Source: Moniliophthora roreri
Lineage: Eukaryota > Basidiomycota > Agaricomycetes > Agaricales > Marasmiaceae
Reading direction: 5' to 3'
Assembly (NCBI GenBank): GCA_001466705.2
Contig: LATX02000035.1
Location: 558,001-622,000, forward strand
DNA length: 64,000 bases
Each line of letters opens with the position of its first letter. The first letter of the stretch is position 1. Position numbers and translations under genes: made by a program. Positions 10,298-23,501 of this stretch are shown here, piece by piece. The notes beneath the pieces are model-generated. The model did not search any database and had not been told where the DNA came from. It worked only from the letters and a program-made list of their open reading frames with translations.

Positions 10298-12523
10298 CTG
10301 GAACCCATTTGTCTTGAGCCGCTTCAGGTGTACTATATCATTATAATTTGTCTATCTGTTCTTGTATAGCTTCATCAAGGTTCGAAAGCCCTCTTAATGC
10401 TTTATTCGCGGGTAGCCAGTGTCAAGTGTATCGTTTATTTGAGGTGACTGTCTTTGGCAGGTAATTAGCCCACTTTTCCGCTCATGATCTCAATTTCCAC
10501 TATTGCCAGCTACAAAACATTTCACCCTGTAACAACTTGAATTGTTTCGATAGAGATAAACTGGGCAGTGGACACTTCGATGAATCAACTCGGAAGCAGC
10601 TGCCGCGACACTTTATTGCCACTCGCGAATTGTACTAAATACCTAGCGAAGGATAAGTAACGTTTTCTCAAGCGATTGCGTACTTGGAGGTTGACTTGAA
10701 CGCAAGTTATAACAGTATCGATTCATGCTTCCTCTACGCCCATGTCTAACTAGATTTGGCTGCCTCAGAAAGCAGCCTTCAAGTCAAGTAACCAATGTGT
10801 GGCACCGGGTTGCATAAAGCGCTTGGAAGTGGACATCGGGGGATAGGCGGTGTGAATTTTCAACTCGATTAACGGTCCCCGGCCGTTAGGCTTATTATAG
10901 ACTTTGCTGTCAGATCTTCAAATCCTTTCGAGGTTCAGATTCACGTCTTTTCCGAATACTCATTGGACAAGTTCACGCGATGTTCGCACATTTCAAAAGA
11001 TTTCGTACGGCTACAACTGCCTTTCTCTAAAAATCATGACAAGCAGCAGAGTTCGGCACCTTGTTCAACATAACGACAATACCGAGGTGAGCGATCTGTG
11101 CAGTCTTCCTGGAATCTTCACTGTTTCTATTGGCCGTAGGATAATGCGGCGTTTTTCTAACCCATGTTGGTATACGCGAACCAGACGCACGAAAACAGGG
11201 GTTTCAGCTCATTGATGTGGGGTCTTGATAAGTAAGCATATAGGGTAACCAGCTGGCAGGCAGCCTGTGGCGTATCAGCTACGTATACTGTTCGTCAACC
11301 CGGCGAATGAGTTTGAAACTTTACCGAGGTTGTCGATAGTAAGCATGTATCCTCATCTGTCCTTCTATTAACCGCTACATCCTTACGAATAGCATTTGGC
11401 CAGTTATATGTGGGAACGAACGCCAATATTCTTGAATATCGAATTACGCGACCTTGTAGCTGTGAAAATTCCAGGTTTCTTGCAGTGGCCTATCGTTCCT
11501 GGAGAATCTGCACGTCAGCTTCTCGACTGACTCGGAGTACGCGGGAGTAATCTGTGTAAGCGCCTGAGACCGACATGTGATCGCGCTCCAGACTATTCCA
11601 TCAACGTTTGAATCGTCCACGCACTCTTCACCGAAATTACACGGCTGAGCATTCACTCCAATAAAGGGGACTCCGAGGAAAAAGTTGAGGATGGGCATTG
11701 GGCAATCGGTTTTTTGATCGGATGCTGCGGGCGGCTGTTCTCTCTTCAACACAAATATAGTAGCAGCTTCAGCCTTGCCGAGCATCAGTAAAGGACGAGG
11801 AACATTGGGAACTGCGGACTCGACCTCGGAAAACACTCCACTATGACACCAAAGTCGAGCGTACAGATACCCTTCGGTTCGAGTTGAACTGCCCTTCTCC
11901 CTGACCCCGACATGACTACTGTGGTAACTACACACCGATCTCAACTTGCCAGTATTATTTTCAGGTATCTACTCCGAGAGTTGTGAGTGTTTTCACAAAT
12001 TCTGGGCACTAGTTCGTAACTCTTTTCTTACTCCCCAAGTTGTTCCTTTGACAGTGACATGGAAACACTCGGCGCGCGAATCCAACCAACAACCAGCAGC
12101 TATTCCATACAAATTGGCTATGGGGATCGCCAAGCAGGATGCATGATCACTGGCCGTGCGATTTTATTGACCCGTCTATGAATCGTCGTAGTCCCAGCCC
12201 TCGAGCTTTCCCTGATCGCGAGGAGTTCCAACGGGAAACGAGGTCAACAATAGCCAGCATTTCCACTTTTCAAAAAAACAACAGATCGGCACATCGTGGA
12301 TGGTGAGCCTATTTCTGATCACGCCAGTGATAGGAGCTATTCTTAGTTACCACGACTGTTATATTAGCGCTCTCGTCAACATTGATGCTCCTGTCATCCT
12401 TCTTCTCCCATGGCCCTCTGCTCTATACCCGGTCTTTCATGGCCAACGTCCTTCAAAGGGGCTCGCATACTTCCTGGGAAACGTCGGAATGAGGCACAAA
12501 GGTTACCTAACGGACCTCCCGTT
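10298..12523. other. Gene-poor intergenic region
   Basis: About 2.2 kb with no gene I can support. Short ORFs exist on both strands (10904-11215 +, 11444-11944 -), but none shows a family motif or usable splice partners. The last ~110 bp could instead be the beginning of the next gene if its upstream ATG at 12410 is used. Confidence 0.5.
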
Positions 12524-14121
12524 ATGATCACTTCACTCAGTGCGGAGGACGTATCCGACAAGCCGATGGAGCGTATAGAGCCTGGCAGTCTGCCTGATGT
12601 CGAACCGTCTCAATTAGCCCGAGCTTTGGAAGAATTGGTCGAACGTTCAGCATCGGACTGGGATGTCAGTCACACAACGCATTCTCATCCGTTGGCATTG
12701 TTCAAGGTCCCTTGGTTGGACAAGCTCGTTCCTGGTCTCGAAAAACTTGCAGCGGAGTACCATATAGGGAACTTTGTAGTCGTGAGGGATACAGGAAAGC
12801 TAATGTTTGAAAGCATGCCTATCTATGCCAGGTGCGTTTTTCTCCCTTCAGCATACAGAAGGCTTCCTAACAGCACTTATGACAGAATCGGAATGCATCT
12901 GGTGAGCTTACTCGCTTCTTGATGTACTCGGGCATTCAAATGCTCTTTTGAAGCTCTTTTACGGGGACTTGCAGATTGATATCCTGAAGAACAGGACTGT
13001 CGGTCGACTGCTCAAGGATGTTTCAGTGAAGGTGAATTCAATTCGTTTGTTTTGAGGATTATGGCACTTAGGTGTGATATGCAGCAAGGAAAGATCTACG
13101 ATAGTCCAAAATCCATTCAATCCATCCCTTCATTTGTTGCTACCTACGCGATTAAGCTAGACGAACTACTTGAACCTGACCTGAAGGCGTACAAATGCTT
13201 CAACGATTTCTTCTTCAGGTACATCTTGCCTTCGGACATGTTCGGAACAACTCTCATCGGTTCCTTCAGGCGACTAAAGGCAGGTGCAAGACCCGTTCAA
13301 AACGTGGATGATCCCTCAGGAATATGTAGTGCCGCGGATTGCAGAATAGTAGTATACCCAACAGTGGACTTGGCCCGGAAATTCTGGTTTGTATTTGGCT
13401 TTTCTTTGACACTACGCTCTTACCCGACTCTGGCAGGGTGAAGGGCGCAAATTTCAACATACCCAACCTGCTTCAGATACCACCCGACTCACCAGCTGCA
13501 AAAGATTTTGAAGGCGGCTCCATCTCGATCTTCCGTCTCGCACCGCAAGATTACCACCGTTTTCACAGTCCTATAGACGGGGTTGTCGGAGATATCACTG
13601 ATATCGAAGGCCAATACTATACAGGTATGTCTCTTGCTCCTTCTTCGTGCCGTCATTAATCATTTCGTACAGTAAACCCTCAAGCGATTAATCAAGACTT
13701 TGATGTGCTAACTTCCAATGTCCGATCTGTCTTGTACCTTACACACACCATCACTGGGAAGCAGATCGCGTTTGTTGCTGTCGGTGCGTTGCTGGTAGGT
13801 AGCGTCAAGTGGACGAAAGGTGCAGAAAAAGGAAAGACGGTTCAGAGGGGGGAAGAGTTGGGTTATTTTGCATATGGGGGAAGTACAGTGGTCGCGGTGC
13901 TTCCAAAGGGGTGCATTGAGTGGGTCTTATGGCCGCATCTGCCTTACGGGAGATTCTTGTGTTCTAATTTACCTGTCAGATTCGACAAAGATCTCGTCAA
14001 AAACTCGGGCAAGGGGTTAGAAACGTTGGTCAAGGTGCAGTTCACCTTTGATAACTTGTCAAAGTATAATGACCATCTACTCCAGGTCGGAAACTCGATA
14101 GGTAGAACATCGTCAAGTTGA
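12524..14121 (+). CDS. Phosphatidylserine decarboxylase, stand-alone GGST type
   Basis: Pyruvoyl-dependent decarboxylase that would convert phosphatidylserine to phosphatidylethanolamine. 392 residues from nine exons: 12524-12831, 12886-12901, 12954-13031, 13085-13218, 13270-13386, 13437-13624, 13673-13919, 13980-14034 and 14086-14121. Motifs are FNDFFFRRLKAGARPV, the Asp-containing SAADCRIVVYP, the His-containing DYHRFHSPIDG and the self-cleavage site GYFAYGGSTVVAV, where Ser becomes the pyruvoyl group. GGST rather than LGST resembles yeast Psd2, but there are no C2 domains and no clear mitochondrial presequence, so location is open. Some fungal paralogues of this superfamily decarboxylate amino acids such as tryptophan; the full motif set here favours phosphatidylserine. 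The 60-nt intron after PKGCIE uses a GTGGGT donor and has no stop if retained. An in-frame ATG at 12410 would add 38 residues. Confidence 0.88.
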
Positions 14122-15759
14122 ACTGGCCGAATGAATAATTGTATGCTTATTGTCGAGGAGATCATGATGTTCTGTGTATACCTGCTTCTCAATTGAACAT
14201 GTTTGCGGACTTCTATGTTCAGTCTGAATGTAAAGATGGACATGCGGTGTATAGCGTAACGTTTCACTTTGTTACAGGGTTCCAAAACACGAGGATGCTC
14301 CTAGAGTAAGTACAAAACCTGTCTCCAAATCATGATACTGATACGATGTCTTCTAGGACCCTTTACTAAGAACTGGCCCTCGGCGTTACACTTATGCAAG
14401 ACATGGCAGGTTTGAATGTTCAACGGATGTGCCCCTCGATACGAGCAAATGTTCAAATTCTAATCATCGCAGTTTCCCGCTGTTCCCAACACGCTGCGGG
14501 ATTCGGGAGTCATCAAGACATACACGGTGTGCCTAATATAATTCCCGCAGTGCGTAATTACATTTTACATCTACCGTTCACCCCGTCGCGCTGACAGGTC
14601 TTTGGTACCGACAAAGAGTTGAATGGTTCTTGGGACAGGTATGAAACAAGAAGGCTTAACTGACATCCGTAATGGATGCGACGCAGGTCACGGTGGCACG
14701 GGCATGAAACACCTGGATCACGCGGAGCTCGTACCCCTCTTCCCGGTCACCGAGTCGGGGAGATCAGTTTCTGTCAATGGGGTCAACAGACACTATCTGT
14801 ACAGTCGCCGAAGCGCGGTAACATTTGAAGCAAGTTGGTCTTGATTCCGCTTTGTTAGGACCCACCTAATTGATGTACATCTTTGTCATTGGAGGTCAGG
14901 TCTTTTTATGCGCCCACTGTTAAGTCAATCAAAGTGATCACATGGATTTCGAGGAAGGGTAATTATTTTGTTCATGTTAGTGTCTTTTCGTTTGCTGAGT
15001 GACGAAATCGGTCTGTACTGACAGCGAGCGCTGTTCGTATAGTCCAAAGGTGTTACGCTGAAAGACCCACTGCGGGACCGCAATATTGCCAGCTAACACC
15101 GCTGCCTGCGGTTGGAACTCTGGCAAAATGGCATGCATCCGCCATGAGTATGTGTTGTCCCATGGTTTTGTGGCTCTATCAACAGGCCCCGAAAACCGAT
15201 ATCAAAGCGACCTGCCCAGTGACCGCATGGTCTGCCAGTGGATCAAACATCTTTCCATTCCAACCACACATCTCCCGCGACGACTGGCTTCCACGTTTAC
15301 TCCACGCATTGTCCACGCATTGTCCACGCCCCGAAACAGCTCATTACCAAAGACATGAGCATGTTACTGTTGCAGAAAGAGAGTGTATCTACGTCTCCCA
15401 AGAATTTTCGTCATGGCCCCCATCATTCGCTCAACTTGGAATATCTGCTTTGCCGCAAGGACTACATCTCTTTTTGCACCATCGCAAGCGCCAGTCTATC
15501 CCTTGTATTTGGCTGATAAAGAAAACTTGTCGCTTCCCGCCCACAGCAGTATTTCGTCATCATTAGTAGATATAAGTCGCGCGGGATAACCACACCTTGT
15601 GATATACTATAGTGCCCTTTTGTAGCTCCGGGACACACGGCGATTGGACGATCATTGAAACAACAGGGCTGCTTTACCCAAAAAAAAGTTGACTTGTTGA
15701 CTTCAATTTTCAAGTAGCTCAGGGTTGCTTTGACTTTTGAGTTTGAGATCCGGTTTACT

Positions 15760-15777
15760 GTATGTATGTATGTATGT
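15760..15777. repeat. GTAT tetranucleotide microsatellite
   Basis: About four and a half copies of GTAT in an intergenic region. Confidence 0.9.
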
Positions 15778-16137
15778 ACTAGTACTGATGGGCCAGGCCA
15801 ATCGCTGTATCTTTTAGGAGTGGTATATACCTTCAATAACCTGAGGTACGGAGCCACACCAAGTATTGTAGATGAATTCTAGGCTCTCGGCTGTTTAGCG
15901 TGTCTCCTTGGATGCTTGAATGTACCGGTAGCCACTCGAGTCTCCTCGGTGTGGAGATCTTCACCTCTTTCACCTTGACAACAACCGGGCGTTGTGTTAT
16001 GGCGCCACTTCCCTCGTACGAGTCAGCGGTTGGCGATGTGGGGACGGGTGGGGCACTTGGCACAGCTCCTTATCTGATCATCCAGACTCGGGAGACACAA
16101 AAGGCCAAAGTTATCTTTCCGTAGCTTAGTAGCCTTG

Positions 16138-16160
16138 AAAAAAATAAAATAAAATAAAAT
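16138..16160. repeat. AAAAT pentanucleotide microsatellite
   Basis: Four copies of AAAAT preceded by three further A residues. A longer run of the same AT-rich type occurs at 21846-21881. Confidence 0.9.
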
Positions 16161-16345
16161 GGGCTTCAGTCCGGAGATTAGTGACGCAGCCTCAAAATGA
16201 AATTCCTCTTTTGTGACTTGGGATTAAGAATCCTAAAAAGTTATCCCGCTTTCCGGACACGCGCTAAAATCCGAAAAACCGGTCACCGTGACGGCGTTCT
16301 GGGCCCGTCCTAGGGTTGGGTCCTGAACTTTTCCTTTTCGGGCTA

Positions 16346-16362
16346 TTTTTTTTTTTTTTTTT
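16346..16362. repeat. Poly-T tract
   Basis: Seventeen consecutive T residues in non-coding DNA. Confidence 0.9.
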
Positions 16363-17562
16363 ACCTCCGGTTTAACTGCGACGTCGGGAAATGATTGTGT
16401 CATTTTAAAATGTGATAAGAGGTACACTAGTTTGTCGGATTCCACTTGCCTTTGACTGGAAGCCTACATTCAATTCTAGTCAGAGTCAGAGTCTGAGCTA
16501 CACTGGTCGCTTGGTTACCAGGGCATCTGTCGCTAAACCATCCTGGGGGGAGGGGGGTTGCACGGCGCCTAGTATTAGCAGTACCTCCCCCCGCGCCTCC
16601 GGACTCGAAGGGTTCGGAGCAGAAATGCTCGTACGATCGTAAATCAGCCTACGGTAAAACGGCCGTCAACCACAGCCTAAATATCTATATATATGTATTC
16701 CATTCCATTCAAGTTTTCAAGCTTGGTGCGTTCATCCGCGATCCGAATCTCAGTTCTTGGAGAACGTATCATACGCGTAACCGTAGGTCGAGGCAGTGTT
16801 TCCTGCTTGGCGACAAATATGGAGCTTCAGTTCACAATTCCAGATTCTTGGTATTCGATATTCAATTGCAACAACCGACTGTGTACATACAACGGATACG
16901 TGCAATTTCGAATTGAAGTAACGAGCGAACGAGCGGGCGATATTGGCGTGGTGTTATTAGTACTATGCACAAAGGACACGAAAGAGAAAAAAACGAGCGA
17001 CAAGTTGGAATGGTACAACAAAAGAGTCCAGTCCATTGGTTGATCAAAAGAGGGGGGAGATAATAAAAAAAAAAAAAGGGAAGGAAGTCGTACTAGACGA
17101 CGGAAAAACAAAAGGTACTAAAATGCCAATAGGAGTATGCATGCGTGTGTAAGGTAAGTATTTTTAAAAAAGAGGAGGGGGAGTACGGTATTCGATGGAG
17201 TGAATAGTAAGGAATAACGTAGTTTAGGAAGTAGAGGGGGAAGGGGGGGGAAGATTTTAGTGGTACAACACACGACGCGAATGGTTGAGTGTTCATTAGA
17301 CAAGGAGAGTATTAGAGTCTGAATTGGCGCGTGTTGTGCGGCTGCGTCAAGAAAGTGATTGGTGGTGGTAGTGATGATACAAAGGGTACATGCTGTTGGA
17401 TGTGAATGAACAAGGCAAAATAAAAATAAAACGCAAGATTTGGACAATGAAAAAGTCGAAGCAATTGGTTGGTTGGTAATACAGCGTGTGTGAAAGCAAA
17501 TAAACCGAAAAAAGAATCATCGTGTGAAGGACCAAAAAGAGGGCAGGCCAGCAATGCAGAGC

Positions 17563-18683
17563 TCACAGGCCGGCAATCTCGATAAAGCTCCTCCACCGTC
17601 CGTTATCTCTCTTTTCCTCGTGGTCTGCACCCTTTGTAGTAAGGTCAATGAACGACGTTAGAGGAAAAATAAGAGTGCGAGACCGTCTTCGTCCGCCTTT
17701 TGGCGGCGAGAACGAGGAAAAGAAGGATAGCCGCGACTCGGTAGGTGAAACTGCTGATGTTGGTACGTCGACAATGGGAGGTTTTTCAATAGCAAAGTCA
17801 AAGGTAGATGGAGTTGGGAATGGCGATGAATGAGAATGCTTGTGGTTGGGAGAACTGGGCAAAACATGGTCATTGCCGAAGCCGAAAAAGCCACTTGTGA
17901 ACTTGGAGCTGATGCTGCTCCGTCGAGGACTAGAGTCCTGAGCAATGTCAAGGAAGGATTCATCCGCTTCTTCGTCGTCGGACATTGACATAAAGTTTCT
18001 CTTGGCACCGCGACCCTCTAGACGAGCTAGAGCATCTGAACGCTTTGTACGTCTATAGTGTGTTGAAACTGTGGATGAAGTTCGGGTGGAATTTGACCTA
18101 TTGCCGAGTTTGGGAACAGTTGCCGAGATGGAGAGTGGTTTGGGTGCAAGGATTTTCAAACTCGAGGTTGAGGGAATGAGGGTGGATGAGGGTGCTGGTG
18201 AAGATGGTTCTTTGGGAAGAGTAGCGACGTCAGAGACGGATGGGATGGATGATAACCTCCGAGATGAAGATGGGGTTGGGAGAGATGGTAATGAAGATGA
18301 AGGAATAGGCTTTGGCGAAGGAACAATCCTGTTTACGCTGCGCATAGAAGCGAGCGATACTTGGGAGCGTAATGCTGGACCAGATCTTAGGGAAAAGAAA
18401 TGAGCAAAGAAAGAAAAAAGTAAAGTGAAAGACGTCTGGATGAGACTCACGATGGAGGAACAGGGAAAGCATAAGCAGACACGCTCTCTGCAAGGTCGAG
18501 AGAAAGAAAACTCCTCTCCTGATCAGTTTTCCTTTGACGACGTAAAGGAGTCTTGGAGGAAGTTGAGAGACAGTCTGTGGGCAAGGAGCCACGACGTCTG
18601 AAATCGGGTTCGAATTCTTCCTCCTCATTATAGGAGAAGCCAGACATGAAGAATGAGGAGTATGGGGAGTTTGTGCGGAACAT
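17563..18683 (-). CDS. Serine/proline-rich protein of unknown function
   Basis: Predicted 351-residue protein from exons 18683-18451 and 18385-17563. I do not recognise a domain. It begins MFRTNSPYSSFFMSGF and is dominated by Ser/Pro/Arg low-complexity sequence with many possible phosphorylation sites. More distinctive blocks are YNEEEEFEPDFRRRGSLP near the start, THYRRTKRSDALARLEGRG and FMSMSDDEEADESFLDI in the middle, and KFTSGFFGFGNDH. It ends GRWRSFIEIAGL, a hydrophobic-aromatic tail that stands out from the disordered body and may be a short binding motif. The intron join (PPS to SGPALRS) is phase-consistent. An alternative start at the Met 12 residues in is possible. The coding frame is conserved-looking rather than random, but no function is assigned. 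Confidence 0.68.
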
Positions 18684-19325
18684 TCCAAGTTGTGGATGAA
18701 TTTGGAGGGGAAGACTGGAGGAGGAGGAGGCGGCGGGGGAAGTTGAGGGAAGAAGAGCAGTTCATGACGGTTAAATAGAATTGATGACTTGGAGAGAGAG
18801 CCTGCAAATGCGCTGCCCAAAGAGATCTGATCGGGGAAAACCACACAGGTACCATTTAGGGTACCACATCCCGATTCGGTACCATATCCCCGATTCAATT
18901 TTGTCCGAATGGAGTCATTGCGGCAACTGTGATCTTGTCACACAAAATTAGAAATTTAATATTCCATGTCAACTGCCAAAATAGGAATAAAATCCCGTCC
19001 TCTAACGTCCTTTGCCAGCTGGCACTGCTTGCTGCGTCTCCAACCTCCACTGCTGCCTAGCAGTTGCAAGTATGTGCTCCCTCTGTGCAGCACTTCAACG
19101 TTGAGCCGCTCCATATTACGGGCGCTGCTCGCCTTGTTCGCCACTCGGTCCTACAACGTCGGGCGCTGCACCGCCTTTCCTTGTCGTCGTAGTAGCATAG
19201 CGACCCGCATTCCCCGCGCCTATCTCTTTCACGGCAAGGTGTGAATTCATGTCAGTTCTTTCACTAGATGTGAACTTGTGAAATACTCTAAACAAAGCAT
19301 TTGCATTGCCGACACGAGGGTGTGA

Positions 19326-19348
19326 CCTTCCTTCCTTCCTTCCTTCCT
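19326..19348. repeat. TTCC tetranucleotide microsatellite
   Basis: Around five copies of TTCC within the gene-poor region. Confidence 0.85.
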
Positions 19349-21845
19349 CGAGTCATCCTTGCCTCGTTGTGATGTCGAAGCGGGTCAACAAGTCGACTCA
19401 TATTTTTTTCTGCCAGGCTCTTCGTTCCGTGAGACCGTATGTCTGTCGATCACTGGTAACTGAAAGAATAAAAGATGCCCTTAATCGGATAATGTTTCGC
19501 ATGACTACACCGTAAGTGGCGGCGCGCGTCGTAAGGAACAGAGGAGGACAATAACATCCACGCTTCTTTATTCGCGTTTCGGATACTTTTCTACGGTGAA
19601 ATAAACCTACCGGTCGCCTACAAAAAATTGTCCTCGATCATTCTCGTGGATACAAGAGACAGAGAGACGCGACTCTGCCGGGCATTTTTTCTGTCACCTA
19701 TTAAAAAAAAAAAAAGCCATCTTTTTCCGAATCTGTCACGTTCAATCGCCTGCAGGGTTGTTACCCGTCGTCAGCCACCAACAGTCATAGTCAACGCTCA
19801 GTAATAAACCGCGCCGAACGAGAGAGCCTGGGGTAAAAGAAAAAGCACCGACGATCTGGAGAACGGCTCTGAGAATTTGATCGAATACAGCAGGAAAAAC
19901 GTTCGATAGTGACCCTGATAAAAGAAAAAAAGTTTGTTCCCTCCAACTCCTTTGACTCGAGATTTAGATGTCACTTGACTCGGTTACGCGCTATCAACGA
20001 CCCGACCCTGAGATCCACAATGACTCTTTCGTTACAATTTCATTCCATTGTAACGTGAACACGGAATGTAAGTATATCGATAGCGGATATTGATCATCCC
20101 AGAGCGCAAATACTGTGTGAAAGTACGGGAAATGTTAGCAACGATGTCATCGATATCATCATGGACGAGGCAGGAAAGAACGTTCGCTACGGCGAAAGGA
20201 GAGATAAGTTATCGGGTTCAATAGCAAGCATCCATACACTGATGAGGATCATTTGGATGCTCGGAGACGAAGACGTTTGCTATTAACGTTGACATGGGAT
20301 AAAGGAAAAGGTCCTTCTTCATCACAGAACGTTGCAAGTGTCATACGACCACCACAGCTTGGAAAGGTTAATACCCCACTTTAACCTCCTGAAATCGGTC
20401 CGTGAACCGAATTCCTCCTTCCAGCTGACTGACTGACACCTTGACCCGTCCGGTACCCACACCCAATACCCGACATTTATGGCATTATCCCGGGCCAAAG
20501 TCGATATCGCGCCGCGAAAACCAGCGTACCTTGTGTCTAGAATATATCCCTATCTTCATTCACCGCTACAGCTTCATGTCTAGATCGTCCTACGTAGTCC
20601 TTCTGGGCAGTATGGAAGCCAGGCCCGAAACCGAAACTTGACAGCCACATATCCATTCGAGATGTCATACATACATCGACATTTCTTTCTTGCAGATCCT
20701 GTTGCACCCAGCAAAATCGAGTGACAGCATGCATGAATCGTTACCAGGTCCATCCCAGAATGGAATAGACGAGCCCGTAATTTTCGCGATGCCTTTCACG
20801 TCCTTTCAGGATTTAGCTGTTTAGAGGGAAGGAGGTTTCTTTTGAAGGGGAGAGATAGTCGCTGGTTGCTCTGGAAACCAAGAAACGAAGGCAAAGCGTA
20901 TAACACCGATTCTGGAATCGAACAAAAAAAAAAAGGCAAAACGCGCGAAAACCGGAGCCGTTTGTTGGTGGACTTGACTTCGCTGTCGTATATCGCGAGG
21001 GAAGAGGAAGTCTGAAGAAGAAGACGCGTAATTGACATGCACCAGCGTGCACCAGCACCAGTGTAAAGAAGCAAACTGCCGCGGACGGCTCAGAGCTGCG
21101 GCTCCGCAAGAGCGATATTGTCGGGCTCTTCTGTGTTGAGCGCTGTGAGGCCTCGAGGGTCCATTCCGTTACTTTTGATCAGGGGGATTCCAGAATATAC
21201 GCCTCGAAACGTCATACCTTCATGCTTTCAACACATCCGACTCGGACTCTCGGACTCAAATGCGAGCTCTTTTGCTGGCCGTAGACGACCTTTTTTTTCT
21301 TTTTTTTTTTTGACCAGCTTCCGAAGAAACTGACGAAATGCCCAGAAGCAGGAGAAGCAGGAAGCAATCAACGATCCATGACGGTTCCGCCTGTGAACGT
21401 GTGAGCCTCGAGGCGCGATGTCGTCGGGGTTGTGGATCTTGGTAGGCGCATCCGTCCACTGATTATTTTCTGTTTACCGACCGCTGAACGCCTGTATAGG
21501 TTGAAAAAGAAAAAGAAAAAGGACTCAGGTTCAATATGAAAGATAAAAAAAAAGTCTACATCCCTGGGCTGGGCAATTCTCGAATCTAACTCGAAGGAGG
21601 TACGGTACTGGCCACGTAGTATTGCAACATACAGTCTTCTCCAAGAGATTCGCTGGGAGGCGTTCAAATCGGAGCCGTCAGTCCAGAATCCTTCATCGCA
21701 GTCGTTAATTAATCTATGCTTTGTGTGCCTCGTGTAGCGTGTAGCACGTCCGTCCGTCACGGTGGGTGAAGAGAAGTCGAGAAGCCTCTCGACTTCGTGA
21801 CGGGCCCGCTCGCAATTAGATTGGTGCGTTTACTTTTGTTTAGAT

Positions 21846-21881
21846 GAAAAAAATAAAAATAAAAATAAAAATAAAAAAAAA
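21846..21881. repeat. AT-rich (AAAAAT)n microsatellite
   Basis: Runs of four to nine A residues separated by single T residues over 36 bp; same type as the AAAAT run at 16138-16160. Confidence 0.85.
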
Positions 21882-23501
21882 GGGTCAAGACGAGATCTTC
21901 CGACCACACAGCACTTGTAGTGCACAGTGCGGACAAGATTCAGCAATTTTACCGAATCCACTTGGACAGCTTCCACCAGCACAAGGAGAGTTTCACCTTC
22001 AAGCTCAAGCCTGAAACTGACGCTTGACACCACTGATGGCCACAAACTTGTCCCTTACTAATTGCCGACCGGCTTTCAAATTCCAGTGATATGTGCTGGG
22101 CGCGTCGGGACCCCGGCGACGAGTGCTGCATCTGGGTGCTGAGATTGATTAAAAAAAAAAGTATTAGTGACAGACCCTGCAAAGGTCGGCGATTTTCACG
22201 TCAATTATATCTTGCTATCATGTTAATCTTATTACTCTGTCCAAGGTGGATCTATGATTGTCGAGTGGATTCAAGCTGGTAAGGCCGCGGGGGACAAGTT
22301 GTATGAACCACGGAATTCCGCCAGAAGCCCAATACTGACACGCTTGCTGGTCGTATATGAATGAAATAGAATGCTAGCGCCTGTCATTCATAAGCTCATA
22401 GTAGACCCTTTTCTTGCTGAGCCAACGCCGCTCGGTCTTTAGACAACAATACAACCGTCAACGTGAGTGGACTGATACGATGAGTCACTAGATGCAATGG
22501 AACTTTTGAAGCTGACAGCTGAGATTTAAGCTGGTTGGTACCGTTTCTACTTGCATGGATTTGGTTAGCCAGTAGCGCGTCTCATTTCCAGAGATCACCT
22601 GATGTCGTTGCTCCATCATGTGCTTGTCAACTCGACCCAAACGACCATCACGCTGAAATTAGGCCTATCGACCAATTGTCGACCAATGGGAACGGAAATT
22701 CGCAACTCTAGTTGATTGACTAGCGGCAAATTGCAGCTATATACGCATGTCAAAAACTTCCGGGATTTTTCATCGTTTTCCCCTCAACAGCAAAAGCTTC
22801 TCGAGCATCTACTAATGCATCCGATGTTGCGTTCTCGACGTCTATCTGGTAGTGACGGGATCAATATCTGTCAAAGATCGAAATTCCTCGAGTCGGGTGT
22901 GTTCATTGCGTCTCACTTTGTCTCGAGAGACATGTGCGTTCAAGTCTCAACTATACATGGGTATCTATCGACACGCAGGTCGCTATCTACTGGCATCACC
23001 TCACAATGTGCTCGAACATTTCAGGTCTTGGCAACACATTGACCGGTATTCCATTTATCATCTGTACCTCTAGCCATCTTTTCCCGTCCTTCGGAATCGC
23101 AGTGCATCATCAAACCCGGTACCGTGATCTCCCTACTTTCGCGTTAGTATACGCGTTCGGTGACTAGTTTAGGTGAGTGATGGGAACCTTCTCAATGTAT
23201 CCCGAATCGGCGACTTGATTACTTGGTGTCCGCAAACAGAAAAGCCCCGGTGTCCTTTAGTGTGGCATTTGTCGTAAGGCCCATCTCGCAAATTCCTTCT
23301 TCCGTTGCTCCAGTGTTGAATGTATTCGACAATATCAACGATCTCGCAAACATATGCGAAGGTATTACCAGCGCCGTTTGACTTTCATGAAAACTTGAGC
23401 GCCTGGAGCGCCCTCAAAAGTACTATCGGCACCTGCGGCAGCAGTAGCAGAAAGTCAAACTCATTCGTGGGCTGGTGGCTGCTCTGACTGTTAGGAGCTC
23501 A

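Larger units (their letters stand above)
14122..17562. other. Gene-poor region with simple repeats
   Basis: About 3.4 kb between the decarboxylase and the serine-rich gene. No recognisable gene on either strand. It includes a GTAT run, an AAAAT run and a 17-T run (listed separately). 16900-17560 is purine-rich on the + strand and may be the 3' UTR of the serine-rich gene. Confidence 0.5.

Noticed and set aside
10904..11215. 103-codon + strand ORF
   Set aside because: No recognisable content, and competing ORFs in the same stretch.
11444..11944. 166-codon - strand ORF in the 10.3-12.4 kb spacer
   Set aside because: No signal peptide, domain, repeat or splice partner; composition does not differ from surrounding non-coding DNA.
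16827..17596. Several long - strand ORFs rich in Phe, Leu and Ser
   Set aside because: They come from a purine-rich + strand (pyrimidine-rich complement). The real gene ends at 17563; these are probably in its 3' UTR.
18230..18898. 222-codon - strand ORF overlapping the serine-rich gene
   Set aside because: It is a frame shadow of the supported two-exon model and crosses the promoter region.
22716..23167. Three overlapping + strand ORFs of 73-108 codons
   Set aside because: No domain, no consistent frame, no splice signals linking them.
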